Counted from the stretch's first letter, positions 11,387-23,693 are shown. The stretch: DNA of 64,000 nucleotides from Amaurobius ferox (GCA_951213105.1 OX578144.1:86317015-86381014); one strand, 5' to 3'. Translations and numbers: made by a program. The notes: generated by a model from the sequence alone, not told the origin.

Positions 11387-12636
11387 TAGAAAGATCAATC
11401 AAGCTTAAAACATTGATTATGAAACACTTTCCAACTTCAATGCAATTTTATTTAAACAAGTCTAAAATGCAATACATTCCTCGGTAATATTTTGAAACTT
11501 ATCACAATACTGCATTAATTTATTATATTTGAAAACTTAAACCTTCATCGAAAAAAATGAACTTCATTCAAATGACGGCACTGAAATATAAATTGCCTGG
11601 TTTAAACATCTCTAAAATGTTATACATTCCTCGGTAATAGTTTTAGAATTATCATAATACTACGATAATTTATTATTTTCGAAAATTTCCTCGAAAACAA
11701 CAGAAATTAATTCAAATGACGTCATAGAAAAAATAACACGCCTAGATCTCTCTATAAAAACAGGATTTCATTCATAACTTTCTCCCATTCATTTCATTCA
11801 TCACAATACTTTAATAATTTATTTTATTTAAACATTTTGTCTAAGACCATTGAGCTACAAAAAATTAAACTCTATGCTTGAAACTTCATCGAAAAAAATC
11901 GTCCTTCTCTTTATGAAATCAATTAATATTTCATTCATATCAGCCATGCAGACTCCATGGACTAAATTATTTTGTGTTAAAAAAATACCGGAATTCTAAT
12001 ACAACTCATTCTATATATTTTGCTGTTTACATTTTACATAGGTGGAAAATAGGCTTAGTTGTAGAAATAATCAAATTTAGATGAGCATTGAAACTCAAAT
12101 ATATTGTCATTGCGTTGTTTCAGTATGTAGATGCACAGAATTTAAGCAAAAATAAAGTAGTTTTAGGACGGATACAACACTCAATATGAATTAAAAAGAA
12201 CTTAAAAAAATCACGATTTTGAAACAAGATGGATGCCATATATCATTTTGAAGTGGGTCATGTGATCGTTTCATATCATGGTCACCTGATCGTTTCATAT
12301 AAGAGGTGTAATTATTATTTTAATTTTTATTTAAAAAACTACTGAATATATTTCGCTGAATTTTTTTTTATATATTTTATGGAATAATTTGTATATTACT
12401 TAAAATTTTCGAAGCAATTTGTGAATTTTAAATCCGCTTAAAAAATGTTTAAAGAATTAGGTCCCATAGGGCTCAAGGTATTTCATTTTTTCGACCCGGG
12501 TTCAATCCAAAACTAATTGGGTGATATTATTCATTTATATTCCCATAGGTTCTACAGACCTTCTGAACAACATACTAAAATTTCATTTTGATTAAGTCAT
12601 TTTTACGGCAGTTATCGTGCTAACGGACAGACAGGC

Positions 12637-12667
<31 letters not shown>

Positions 12668-12711
12668 ATGAACAAAGTCATAAACACTTTTCAACTTTGT
12701 TGTAAAGTGTT
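11387..12711 (-). mobile_element. Family C element, near full length (C2)
   Basis: Minus-oriented copy. The tail is at the left (AAGATCAATC...CATTGATTATG, then AAACACTTTCCAAC) and the head at the right (CAGA repeats, AATGAACAAAGTCATAAACA, and the hairpin CACTTTTCAACTTTGTTGTAAAGTG). It contains an internally duplicated segment with CTAAAATG...ATACATTCCTCGGTAAT appearing twice. No open frame. About 1.3 kb, the longest C copy in the window. Confidence 0.85.
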
Positions 12712-13050
12712 AAAAATATATATATTATATAATAAATATCTTTCCAAGAGTTTAATTAATTTGTATATGAGAGAGGCTTCACGTTTTAAAATAAATTTGG
12801 TAGATAACAATTTTACAATTTTTTTAAAAATTTTATATAACTGTTCATGATATATTTATTTGATGGCGTTTTTAATGCACTTTCCTACGTCCTAGAGAGT
12901 TAAAATTTGGTACACAGCTTATATTTGTAGAACATTTTATTCTACAACAATTTGGTGGATCTTTAAATATAGAACCTACGTTTTTTTCGAAATGGCCTGC
13001 AAATAATCCCTGTTCACTTCTATAAATCATTGTTGCAATATTGTTAAAAA
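12712..13050. other. AT-rich stretch with nothing recognised
   Basis: Between elements C2 and B1. No feature seen beyond AT-rich sequence. Confidence 0.4.
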
Positions 13051-13890
13051 TTCTGATGTGGACAGCACATGTCTTAACTGCAGACTCATATTCACGTTCT
13101 CTTTATTTCTTCAATATTAATTTGAGTTTATCTGGACAAAATAACATCCATAAGTATTTTAAATGACATTGAATTTGCACGTTGAACTTAAATTTGGTTC
13201 TCATTTGATAGATGGACTTATTGTCAAAAGTGGCGTAGCGGAAAGGCAAAAAAACTAAAATATCTGAAGAACGGCTAGTCCTAGGGTAATAGGGTTGGTC
13301 TTATTATTTTTGTTGTCAAAAATCACGTATAAAATAAGAATTTATTTGATATAGTTGAGCACACGTAGTCTTTTATTTTTACATTTAACGATTATTGATG
13401 GGCCATTTTGCAAAAACAGCCCGTTTCTTGTTCCCGAATCGTACTAGAATAACCTACAAGTGATTTATATAGCAAATTTTGTTAAATTTGGTATATAAAT
13501 CACTTGTAGGTTATTGAAATATTATACACCAAATCGTGTTAAATTTGGTCCATTAGTTTTTAGCTAGAGTGGATAAAGGCAATTTCTGCCGGCCATTTCG
13601 CAAAGAAGGCAGATTATTTTATTACGAATCGTACTATAATCAAATGAACATCAGGGTTTCCCACAAAAAAACTTACCTACCAAATTTTATTAAATTCGGT
13701 CCATTAGTTTTTCAGTTAGAGTGGATGTAATATCCTCACAGACACACAGAAACACAAACAGATACACCCTTACACACACAGACGTCTTCCTAAAAATTTT
13801 TTTTTCGTGTTCTGGAAGTCCCAAAACGTGTAGATCCTTCGAAAATTCGAGTTCCGATCTTCGGCACGATTCCAATACTTTGAATACATA
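13051..13890 (-). mobile_element. Family B element (B1)
   Basis: Minus-oriented. It begins with the tail complement TTCTGATGTGGACAGCACATG and runs through the B body, including GGCGTAGCGGAAAG, GGCTAGTCCTAGGGTAATAG, two copies of the CTAACTAAAAAACTAATGGACC-type repeat, and a CA-rich zone at 13730-13780. It ends in CGAAAATTCGAGTTCCGATC and AATACTTT. The head hairpin itself is eroded in this copy. Confidence 0.82.
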
Positions 13891-13961
13891 CACACGCACA
13901 CACATATATTATCTGTGTATCTGTGTATTATCTGTGTATATAAATTCCGTGCCTACGCATT

Positions 13962-14356
13962 TACAATAGTTGTGATTTTAAATGATCCCTAAACTTTTAT
14001 TATTTCTTCAACGAAGCCTAATTTTAACGTATGCAGAATGCAGATATCTCAAGCGATTGTAAGGTGAGTTACATAAGAATTTCTGATTTTTTTTTCACAT
14101 AAAATTATTTAGTTCTGGAGTCTGGAATACAAGTTGTATGAATGAAATATTCATTGATTTTGCATAGAGAATCAGATGATTTATATTTCGATACAGTTTT
14201 AAATATTTAAGTATAATAAATTACTGTTGTACTGTGATAATGTAAAAGATATCACCACTGAATGTATCACATTTTAGAAATTTTTAAATGAAATTGCACT
14301 TCAGTTGGAAAGTGTTTCATAATCAATGCTTATGCATGATTGATCTTTCTTGTTAA
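13962..14356 (+). mobile_element. Family C element, tail portion (C3)
   Basis: Head missing. It starts at body sequence matching C6 (CAATAGTTGTGATTTTAAATGATC, then GAAGCCTAATTTTAA). It ends with the C tail: TTGGAAAGTGTTTC, then a stem-loop built from AATCAATGC and GCATGATTGAT. Confidence 0.8.
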
Positions 14357-14559
14357 TCCTTGTACACTGCCTTAAATTTCAAATACAACAATAAATTGTG
14401 TTTATTTTCGTAAATATATTTTATGTATATCGCTTTGACTAAAAATATGTTACTAACTGGAAGAGAGATTTGACAAGAACATTTCACATTTTCTTACCTG
14501 TGTCAAGTTTTATTGCTTTAAAACCCAAAGGCTAAATATATTGACTTTTATTTCAAGTC

Positions 14560-14850
14560 TCAAATTTAACAAGAGGAACGAACGCTCCATACTTTATTGA
14601 AAAACTTCAAGTTGGTAAGAACTTCTCCGAAAGAAAATAATATAATAAATGGGTTGGAAGTCTTAGAGGGAACAAAACATATATTTTTTTCTTTTGAGGA
14701 AACTATTGTTTGTTAGGAGATACTTGAATGTGTTAGGTGCTTTCTGATGTCTGATACATAGAAAAACTTTATAAGTGTGTTTACGAAACCAATTTTAGAG
14801 AAGATTGTTTTTGTAAATTTTTAAAGTAAACAAAAGAAATTTTTCTGAAA
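14560..14850 (+). repeat. Repeat F, copy 2 (unclassified)
   Basis: Second copy of the family described at 3008-3290. Recognisable by TTTAACAAGAGGAACG, AACTTCAAGTTGGTAAGAAC, ATTGTTTGTTAGGAGATACT and GTGTGTTTACGAAACCAATT. Confidence 0.5.
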
Positions 14851-15190
14851 ATATAATATTTAATTTCACTGCCATAATTTGTTATAAAATGTATTTCCCC
14901 TGAAATATTAATACAGCTTACAAAGAAAAGTTCTCTAAGTAAACGGTACGTAACTTGTACGTAAACAATACGTAAATTGTAACCTCAAACATCCCTAGTT
15001 TCAAAATATAAAATGTGGGACGTTTGTTGAAAATGACTGAAGTGTGTGAATTCATTTGTAAATAAATTATTTGGGGTTTATTTTAACTTTTAGATGTATA
15101 CATATTTCTGATTGCACAATATTTTATAAAATTCGTTTTTAGTTAGTTTTAATTATCGATTTCTATTATTTTTCAAATTGAAAATAGTGA
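14851..15190. other. Stretch with nothing recognised
   Basis: AT-rich, no frame or repeat copy identified. Confidence 0.4.
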
Positions 15191-15194
15191 GCTG

Positions 15195-16406
15195 TTTTTA
15201 AGACTTTACAATATAGTTGAAAAGTGTTAAAAGTAGCTCACTATCTATAATTTAAAGTCATAAACACTTTACAACAAAGTCATAAACTCTTTACAACTTA
15301 GCTGAAAAGTGTTTATGACTTTGTTTATTCTGTCTCTCTGTCTGTCTGTCTGTCCGTTGGCACGATAACTGCCGTAAAAAGTATAAAAATGAAATTTTAG
15401 TATGTTGTTCAGACGGTCCGTGGGACCTATAGGAATAAAAATGAATAATATCACCCAATTAGTTTTGGATTGAACCCGGGTTGAAAAAATGAAATACATT
15501 GAAACTTATAGAACCTAATTTTTCAAACATTTGTACGCGAATTTAAAATTCACAATTTGCTTCGAAAATTTTAGGAAATATTCAAATTATCCCCAAAAAT
15601 ATATAAAAGGAATTCAAAATATTCTGTAGTTTTTTAAATAAAAATTAAAATAATAATCAATCCATTTATATGAAGATATCACGTGACCCATTTCAAAATA
15701 AAATATGTCATCCATCTTGTGTCAAAATCGTGATTTTTAAATTTCTTTTTAATTCATATTTAGTGTTGCATCCGTCCAAAAACCGCTTTATTTTTGTTTC
15801 AATTCTATGCATCTACATCCTGCAATTACAGTATACATTCTGCTTAAATGATCATCAAATTTGATTATTTCTACAAAGAAGTATAATTTTCACTTATGGA
15901 GAATGTAAACACCAAATGTTGAATTAGTTGTATAAGAATTGCTGCATTTCTTTAATACAAAATTATTTAGCTCATGGAGTCCGCAATATTGCTGATATGA
16001 ATGAAGCATTAATTTTGGTTTTACAAAAAGACGCAGACGATTTTTTCGATGAAGTTTTAAGTATACAGTTAAATTACTTGAACCTTCATGGTTTTAAGTT
16101 TTCAAATAAAATAAATTATTACAGTATTGTGATGAATGAAAAAAATGGAAAAACGTTTATGAAGAAATGCTGTTTTTATGCAGAGAGCCAGGTGATTTAT
16201 ACCATTTGAATGCCGATGACGCCATTTGAATAAAGTTCATTAGTTTTGCATGAAGTTTTCAAATATAATAAATTATTGTAGTATTATGATAATTTTAAAA
16301 ATATTACCGAGGAATGTATCGCATTTTAGAGATGTTTAGGCAAAATTGCATTGACGTTGGAAAGTGGTTCATAATCAATGCTGTATGCATGATCGATCTT
16401 TCTTGT
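15195..16406 (+). mobile_element. Family C element, full length with extra head hairpins (C4)
   Basis: The canonical head lies at about 15285 (CTTTACAACTTAGCTGAAAAG, then TTTATGACTTTG and TCTG repeats). The tail ends at about 16406 (GGAAAGTGGTTCATAATCAA, then GCATGATCGATCTTTC). Upstream, 15195-15284 holds two more partial heads, one in each orientation (ACAATATAGTTGAAAAGTG and AAAGTCATAAACACTTTACA). This suggests head multimerisation or an adjacent insertion. A 93-codon frame at 15928-16209 lies in the body but is not conserved in other copies. Confidence 0.85.
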
Positions 16407-16409
16407 TAT

Positions 16410-16943
16410 TAATCATTTTAATAAAAATAAATAATAACCAAGGATTAAATAATATTTATGATGAAATCAGACATGATTGGTTTTCGGCTTCCGTACACCT
16501 AAGAGGTGGCACGGTCGTGTTAAGATGGTACACCATATGCCACATACCAAGAATCATACCAGTTTGGGCTTTGTATCATGTTTAAATATTTATATTTCAA
16601 GTAATTTTGAGTTCAAATGTAACATAACACTTGCTGCAGTTTCTTCCGAGAAAGGCGTAGAATACCTGAAAGATGACCATAGACAATCCAGTCACAGGGT
16701 ATGGATTGTTTATGGACATCCATCTGGAAGTCATCACATCTTTCACAGGACTGCATGATTGAGATGAAATTGAATAAAACATTTCAAGTTTATAAAAGCA
16801 AAAGATCAAAGTACCTGCTTCAGATGGTTAAGCAATAAAATGGTAAACATATAGAGTTCTTTAAATATCCTTACACTTCAATCGAAATTTACAATTCGAA
16901 TGATTACTTACAATTTGAAAATGCCTTAATGGATATTTTTTTT
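16410..16943. other. Stretch with nothing recognised
   Basis: Slightly more GC than its neighbours between 16470 and 16740, where a 93-codon plus frame (16477-16758) is open. I do not recognise the peptide, and there is no upstream or downstream gene structure to support it. Confidence 0.35.
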
Positions 16944-17696
16944 ACTTTCCCTGTAATACATGGTAATGTATAGGGAAAGTATTGGAATCATATCGAAAAT
17001 CGCAACTCGAGTTTTCGACAGATCTACACGTTTCAAGACCTCGAAAATACGAAAAAACCATTTTTGGCGTGACGTCTGTGTGTGTGTCTGTGTGTCTGTC
17101 TGTGCAGATCTTGTATCCACTCTAACTAAAAAACTAATGGACCGAATTTCACAAAATTTGGTAGGTAAGTCACGTGTGGGCAAGTCTGGTGCTGATTAGT
17201 TTTGGGTACGATTCGGGATAAAAGAATCCGCCTTTTTTTGCGAAATGGCCCGCAAAAGTTTGTATCCACTCTAACTGAAAAACTAATGAACCGAGTTTCA
17301 CAAAATTCGGTAGATGACTCACTTATGGATCATTCTGGTGCTGATTAGATTTTGGTACGATTCGAAAAAAAAATAACCTGCCATGTTTTTGCAAAATGGC
17401 CTGCAAAAATCGTTAAAATCTAATCTAAAGAACTACGTATGCTCAAATATATCCATTAAATGCTTGTTTAATACGTATTTTTTAACGGCGTAAAGAATAA
17501 GACCAACCCCATTACACTAGGACTAGCCGTTCTCGAGATATTTTGGTTTTTTATATTGTCTCTATGCCACCTTTGAAAACAAGTCCGGTTACCGAATGAG
17601 AAAGAAAATTGAATTAAAAGTGAAATAAATTCAATTAAAATAAAGAGAACGTGGATATAAGTCTGCAGGGAAAGTCATGTGCTGCCCACATCAGAT
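16944..17696 (+). mobile_element. Family B element, full length (B2)
   Basis: The best B copy, 753 bp. The head hairpin is ACTTTCCCTGTAATACATGG paired with TATAGGGAAAGT. Then come a CGAGTTTTCGACAG block, a TG-rich microsatellite (17080-17104), and two tandem body units containing CTCTAACTAAAAAACTAATG. The tail is GCAGGGAAAGTCATGTGCTG followed by CCCACATCAGAT. The tail's GCAGGGAAAGT repeats the right arm of its own hairpin, and ATGTG-CTGCC-CACAT forms a terminal stem-loop. Insertion is in a T-run with no obvious TSD. Confidence 0.88.
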
Positions 17697-17934
17697 TTTC
17701 TCCACTGGTTTGTTAAAAGTGTTTTTATTTTTAAATATTCACCTTCAATTATTATGTACATATGTAAAGTAAAATTAAACATAGTATACGTAAATATATA
17801 CATATTTATCTACACAAAATCGAGTAAAAATTTAAGACGGGGGAATGCTTTGAGCACTTCGAATTTTTACTTTTAGTCTATTTTTATTCGTCTCTGTCTC
17901 TAAAGTTAAATAGACGGTGAATAGTTTTCCGTGT

Positions 17935-18190
17935 TGCAGATTTAACAGAAGAATGTTGTAACCTTTATTGAAAAACTTACAGATGGTAAAAACTCCTTGC
18001 TTGGAAATAATAGAGTATAATAAATCGTAAGGAACACTCAGTGGCAATGTTTTTTTATGTACATTTGGAACTAGTTTATTGCGTGATACAAAACTCACTG
18101 ATATATAGAAATCTTAATAAGTGCGTTTATGACATAAATTTTTAGTGCCAGGTCCGAAAGTTTTTAAGTGCAAAAAAAAATTAATTATCG
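17935..18190 (+). repeat. Repeat F, copy 3 (unclassified)
   Basis: Third copy: GATTTAACAGAAGAATGTTG, then CTTTATTGAAAAACTTAC, AACACTCAGTGGCAA, GTGATACAAAAC and GTGCGTTTATGACATAAATT. Confidence 0.5.
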
Positions 18191-18989
18191 TTGAACTAGC
18201 GTACATATTTCGTTAAAAATGAAAACTACTCGAATTTGCACCTTCATTATTTCTGTTTGAATGTATGTTTGCCATTTGACATTTAAAAGCCATTCAGTTG
18301 GAACGCTGTTGAGTCTTTACATACCATCTATACATTCACACTTGTAACATTCCGTAAGCTAGATATACACACTCCCGCCATATGCCCAATGCTGGGGTGC
18401 ATGAATTATGTAAATAGAGTCTATACCATCAAACGTATGTAGTACTTATGCTCCTTCCCCTGACATATGCGTACCACACACCTATTTCGATCAATCTTAT
18501 TAATTATTGTATAACCCACTTAACAAATCATAGTCACTATATCACCCGTAACAAAACGCAGTCACTATACCACCCGTAACAAAACACAGTTAACTACCGA
18601 TACCATAAATCCCTTAACATGCCTTACCTGTGCAACGACCAGTACAATTCACTATAATTTAAATTAAGATTATTGAATTGATAATTCTCACAAAACGAAA
18701 GGGATGGACAAAAACACTAAATTTTACTTTACTAAATTAAACTTTCGGCGACATTTTTTAAGTTGCCAAGTTACCGATATTTTGTCAAATTTTCTATTAA
18801 GTTGCAGAATTCACTTTAACGATAAGACACTTTGATGATCATGTAATTATTTCGCATTATCTCAAATTGAAAAGTGTCAGCTAGGCTGTTCAAAGATCCG
18901 TGATTCTAATCCGGGCTGGGAGAGCAAGGTTTTTTTTCTATATTGGGGTCCGAACTAAAAAAATATTATACAGAGATAGAGTGAAGGAT
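18191..18989. other. Possible LTR-like region upstream of a PBS
   Basis: Contains a 28-bp direct duplication at 18532-18590 (AGTCACTATAYCACCCGTAA twice). If the downstream primer-binding-site reading is right, part of this would be the 5' LTR, ending in TACA at 19011. I could not find a second LTR in the window. Confidence 0.3.
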
Positions 18990-19385
18990 AAGTCTGGCAC
19001 ATGTGTCTACATTGGCGCCCGAAACAGTTCAACCCAGTATGTTAGTGCAATGATACCATGGGTCTTACAGTGACCTTAGTACGATTAGAAAGTTCCTGTG
19101 GACTTTAGGATATCAAGCGCCGTTTTCAAGTTGGGAAGTTAACGATTACGCAGGAAGCTACCATGGATGACAAAAATAGCACCGGAACGCTAACTAGACG
19201 CAAAAATATCAAGAAGTAGGCAGTCAGATTGTCAAGTTGCACGTCAATACGACATTATAAGGATGACAATGCAGAGTCACTTCGACCATAAGAACTGGCA
19301 ATTTCGTCCAAGTAGTTCAATTGGGAATACATCGGCTGATCAGTACGAAGATGTGTGATTCAAGTTATGGCTGGGACTGCAATAT
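18990..19385 (+). repeat. Repeat D, copy 2, with tRNA-Lys-type PBS
   Basis: At 19013-19027 the sequence TGGCGCCCGAAACAG resembles the tRNA-Lys primer binding site used by many retroelements (with one extra A), placed just after a TACA LTR-like terminus. Downstream, 19095-19350 matches repeat D at 2160-2462. Together these suggest the leader and start of the internal region of an old LTR retrotransposon. No intact gag frame is visible. Confidence 0.45.
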
Positions 19386-20117
19386 TATTTACAAACTCGA
19401 ACAGACCGACAGACAGGCAGAGTGAGATAGAGAAAGATAATTACTTTTCTGATCTCCTACTAGCCGTCCTCGGCATTCAGCCCGATCACTTTTTAAAACC
19501 CTTTTAACTTTCAATAGCTTTCCTGCAGTAGCTCTCGGCCTCCTTTGTCCATTTTCCTGTAGTTGCAATAGCCAGTTACTACTATATTTGCTTTCTGTAC
19601 TTACATGCTGTATTTTGTATACTGCCTCTCTATAAAAAATTAGTTTCAACAGCGCATTTTTATGACACGTGTACCTGTCTGTCAATGGTCATGGTTTTCG
19701 AATACAATAAGTTAATCCAACGATATTGAGTAGTATTATTTCAAACTAAAAACATAAAAGGCCTATTGATCTTCTTAGAAGTCGGTTAAAAAGAATAATT
19801 TTTACAGCACTTTAAAATTCTGCTTGGAGAACTTGAACTTGAAGGGGGAATTGAAACGTTCTTGAGTCCTTGTCTTTCACCAAAACATAACTTCCCAGGC
19901 CATTCCAAGTGTCACATGGTAACTGTCTCCACATAATTCGCATATGTCTATTCATATTCCCTAGTACAGATCTAAAGCTTTTATGTACGAACATTAACGT
20001 TCACCGATACGGATAGAGCGTCAATACTGATGTCATCACCTAGGAGGTCGGAAAGCCTTTTCCTTATGTGTAGAGACACGAGAATCTGAAATAGGTCCTT
20101 TATCAATGAACACTGGC
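19386..20117. other. Stretch with nothing recognised
   Basis: Two AT-driven minus frames (19389-19685, 19812-19994) give no recognisable domain. No repeat copy identified. Confidence 0.35.
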
Positions 20118-20131
20118 ACACTACGAACTGA

Positions 20132-20174
20132 TTCTGGTAGGTCGGGTGGTCTAGGTCTCCACAACAACAACAAC
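20132..20174 (+). mobile_element. 5'-truncated SINE tail insertion with 12-14 bp TSD
   Basis: TTCTGGTAGGTCGGGTGGTC continues into a TCTAGGTCTCC(ACAACA)n end that matches the 3' tail of the SINE copies at 61381-61662 and 61885-62267. It is flanked by perfect direct repeats ACTACGAACTGA at 20120-20131 and 20175-20186. This is a retrotransposed copy reduced to about 43 bp. Confidence 0.85.
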
Positions 20175-20186
20175 ACTACGAACTGA

Positions 20187-21039
20187 GGGCAAACATTGGA
20201 TTTATGAGGTATATTTCCAAGAAATGTAAAAGGATCATGGACCTTTAGAAGAAAGAAATCGATGTAAATATTTTGACTAGAGCACTTATTTTCAAATACG
20301 ATATTAATTAAATGGTCGTGTTTTTATATCACAATTGCGGGTCATACCGTTTTTCTATAAGTCAGAGACGTAGTTCAAGCAGGGTATTTAATAAAGATAG
20401 AGCATCCGACTGAGTGGGATTTCCTTCCCTATTACCTTTGCTGTATTTTTATATGCATCTAAATCGTTTTCTAATAAAGTTTTACTTTAACGTTACTTCC
20501 AAGTGCCTGTTTAGTCCTACTCGTCGAATTTAATATTGAGAATCGAACCACCAAAGAATATTTTTGATTTTTCACTTAGACATCAATTGCAAAGAAAGTA
20601 GATCGGTAAATCCCTTTTAATCACGATTTTTTGAAAGTAAAATATATAGTAAATTACATTTTATATTTTTAAAAAATTAGGTTACTTACGTATAAAAAAT
20701 AAGTAGGAAACAATTTGTTTGAGAGCAAATGTCGTTAAACGTAGGACGCCAATATAAGTCGTTTGCGGGATATTGATAATTTTTAATCTAAAATAACTAA
20801 ACACGATTAATAAAACGCATCTCATCTAAGCAGCACACAACTTTTCCAACCTAATGTATTGTATTTTATTCTTTCACACACACAAAATAAAAAATAAATA
20901 AAGATGTGTCGGATCACGGCGCAGTTTTTTGCCATAGAATTTTCATTCCAAAAATAAAATTGGCAGTTTTTGTCAAATTATTTGCATGCACTCTTTAAAA
21001 ATCCCCATTAAAATGTACACGATATTTAATTACAATCGT
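20187..21039. other. Stretch with nothing recognised
   Basis: AT-rich; no frame, RNA gene or repeat copy identified. Confidence 0.35.
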
Positions 21040-21400
21040 GCGAAATAAATGACTATGGGCGAATTCATGGGTGTCAAAATATTAAAATATTATAAAAGTT
21101 TTTTTCTCTTAAATGGACCGATTTAGATTCTCGATAATGTTAACTGGTTTCTTCAATAATATTGCATATGGAAATGGAACACGCGCACTTGATGATTGTT
21201 ATTTACAACTAATGTAATTTTATCCAATTTTATTTTATAAATATATAGGAAAAAGTGAAATGTTTTGAAAGAGGTACATACTAGCGTTATGCCATTCGTT
21301 TTGTAGTGAAACGTTAGATATGAAATTATAATTTATTTGACAGTTTTAAAGTTCCTGAATTTTAAAGATTATTCAAAATGTCATTAGAAAATTGCGCAAT
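21040..21400 (-). mobile_element. Ancient family A relic
   Basis: Strongly diverged match to the minus-oriented A body: TGCGAAATAAATGACTAT, AAATGGACCGA...TCTCGATAATG, then TACTAGCGTTATGCCATTCG and TTTTGTAGTGAAACG. Ends are lost. Confidence 0.5.
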
Positions 21401-21714
21401 ATCTGGAGAACTGTCCATCTTAGTGTTTTATAATTTGGTTTCTATTGAAAAGTCGAGTATTAAATAATTGAACATGATTGAAGATTCTAGATCAATGATT
21501 TAAAAAAACTTAATTCCATAATTGGGGGGAAAGGTGTATTTCAAACATTCGATTGAATTTAAAATTAATAAGGTTCCAGAATTTACTGATTGTTATAATC
21601 GTACTAAATTATTTGCGAAACAATCCATTCCTTTGAGAGATATCATTTCCACAGACACTTAGATGGACACACGTATTAACATGCAAACACACACTACCAT
21701 ACATATGCACTAAA

Positions 21715-22375
21715 GGTCTACTTTAATTGTGATTTGACCTTGGGATTAGGTCCGACCCGGCTCACGGGTGAGGTCCAATTTTAAGTAACTTACCTCGGGC
21801 CGGATAGGGCTCGGGTGATGTTTTAAAAACCGGTTCGAGCTAGGTCGATTTCCGGTCATGTTTAAAAAAACTCATGTTTTAAACCGAAATGAAAAATTTT
21901 AAATTTTGTATGAAACAGAATTCTGTATAAGCGGATGAAATTCTCTCTGTTCAATATTAAGTAATAAAAGTTTGATCTGTAGGAAAAACGCAGATGGGTA
22001 TATTAGAACCGAATACAGAAAAATATAATTTCAGGTAGGGAATTGAAGACTTTTTGATCCAAAGATAATCCGAATCCAAAATAAAACATTGCTCTTCAAA
22101 ACTTTCACATACTGATTTGAATCGTTGTATACAATATGTAATATAATATGTTTCTTATTCTTAAATGGAATATTATGAACATGATACAAAGCAACAGTGT
22201 GGCTGCTTTAGAAAAGGCTTCAATGTATTAAATCGAGCCGGGCTTTAAGTATTTTTCTGCCGAGTCGGGCTCGGGTGAATTATTTTTTTAAATTCTCGGG
22301 CTTAGGTCGGGCCAAATCTTAGTATTTTCGGGCCGAGCTAGGGCGTGTAATTTTTTTAAAATTAGGCCCATGCAC
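21715..22375. mobile_element. Possible hAT-like non-autonomous element rich in CGGG motifs
   Basis: Both flanks carry dense GGGCCGG / CGAGCCGGGC / TCGGGCTCGGG motifs in an otherwise AT-rich core. Putative ends TAAAGGTCTAC and (inverted) TAGAGGTGTGT are similar. Non-autonomous hAT elements with GGTGTGCA...GGGCC ends are known in animals. A clean 8-bp TSD was not found, so the class is tentative. Confidence 0.4.
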
Positions 22376-22834
22376 ACACACACCTCTAATGCATACACAC
22401 ACTGACATATACATACACTTATGCTAACATACATACACTCAGACATCACCTAAAAAACGTTCGATTCGAGTTCAAGTGAAACCCAACATAATACTTTATA
22501 TTATGCACTTTATTTCATCTATACTTTAAGTGGGGAAAGTAAAAAGTTGAATCATTAACATCAAATCAGAAGATCGTTTGTAAGTATTCTAACCAGAAGT
22601 TAAATGAATCTGCATTTGAGTTATCGAAATATATGCTTGTGTGTGTGTGCGAGTGTTTGCATGTGTGCGAGTGTGTGTAATTAGTATTAATGTTCATGAA
22701 TCTATGGATGCGATATATCATGAACGACTAGAGAGATTCAAATGGAATTTGGTGTATTTATTACGATTATTGAATACAGGAATGTTTCTTTATTTTAAAC
22801 GTATTCTTTAACTATACCTCTTTTAAGGCTTTTT

Positions 22835-23693
22835 AACACTTTTCAACATAGTTGAAAGGTGTTTATGACTTTGTTTATTCTGTCTGTTTGATTGTCTGTC
22901 TGTCTGTGCGTTTGCACGTTAAATGCCATAAAAATGACTTTGTCAAAATGAAATTTTAGTATGTTGTTGAGACGGTCTGTGGGACATATGGAAATGTAAA
23001 TGAATAATATTATTCAATTAGTTTTAGACTGAATCCAGGTTGAAAAAATGGCATGCATTGAACCCTATGGGAACTAATTTTTCAAACATTTTTTAAGCAA
23101 TTCGAAAATTTTAGAAAACATTTAAAATATCCTATATAATACATAAAAAAATGTCAGTAAAATATGTTCGGTACTTTTTTAAATAAAAAAATTAATAATA
23201 ATTACACCCGTATTATATGGAGATATAACGTGACCCATTCAAAATAAAATATGCGATAAAATAATGATTTTTAAAATTCGTTTAAATTTATATTTAGTGT
23301 TGAATCCGTCCTAAAATCGCTTTATTTTGGCACATTTTCTGAGCATCTATATTCTGTGCCACACAATTACAATATTTTTAGTTTAAAAATTGCTGAATTT
23401 TTTTCATTCAAAATATTTAGCTCTAGAGTCTGGAATATAAGTGATATGAATGAAATATTCATTGTTTTTACATAGAGAGCCAGACGATTTATATTTCAAT
23501 GACGTCATTTGAATAAAGTGCATTTTTTTTCTACGGAGTTTAAAGTTTTCAAATATAATAAATTAGTGTAGTACTGTGGTAATTTAAAATATATCAACCC
23601 TGAATGCATCGCATTTTAGAGATGTTAAAATAAAATTACATTTATGTAGGAAAGTGTTTCATAATCGATGCTTTATGCATGATTGATCTTTTT
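22835..23693 (+). mobile_element. Family C element, full length (C5)
   Basis: Head hairpin AACACTTTTCAACATAGTTG with GAAAGGTGTTT, TCTG-type repeat, GTTAAATGCCATAAAAATGA. The tail is GGAAAGTGTTTCATAATCGA followed by GCATGATTGATC. It is flanked on both sides by 43-bp imperfect direct repeats (22793-22834 and 23696-23738; both contain TTTTAAACG, TTAACT and TACCTCTTTT). Confidence 0.87.

Noticed and set aside
15928..16209. 93-codon plus frame
   Set aside because: Lies within the body of family C element C4, and is not preserved in other C copies.
16477..16758. 93-codon plus frame in a slightly GC-richer zone
   Set aside because: Peptide unrecognised; no supporting gene structure or repeat homology.
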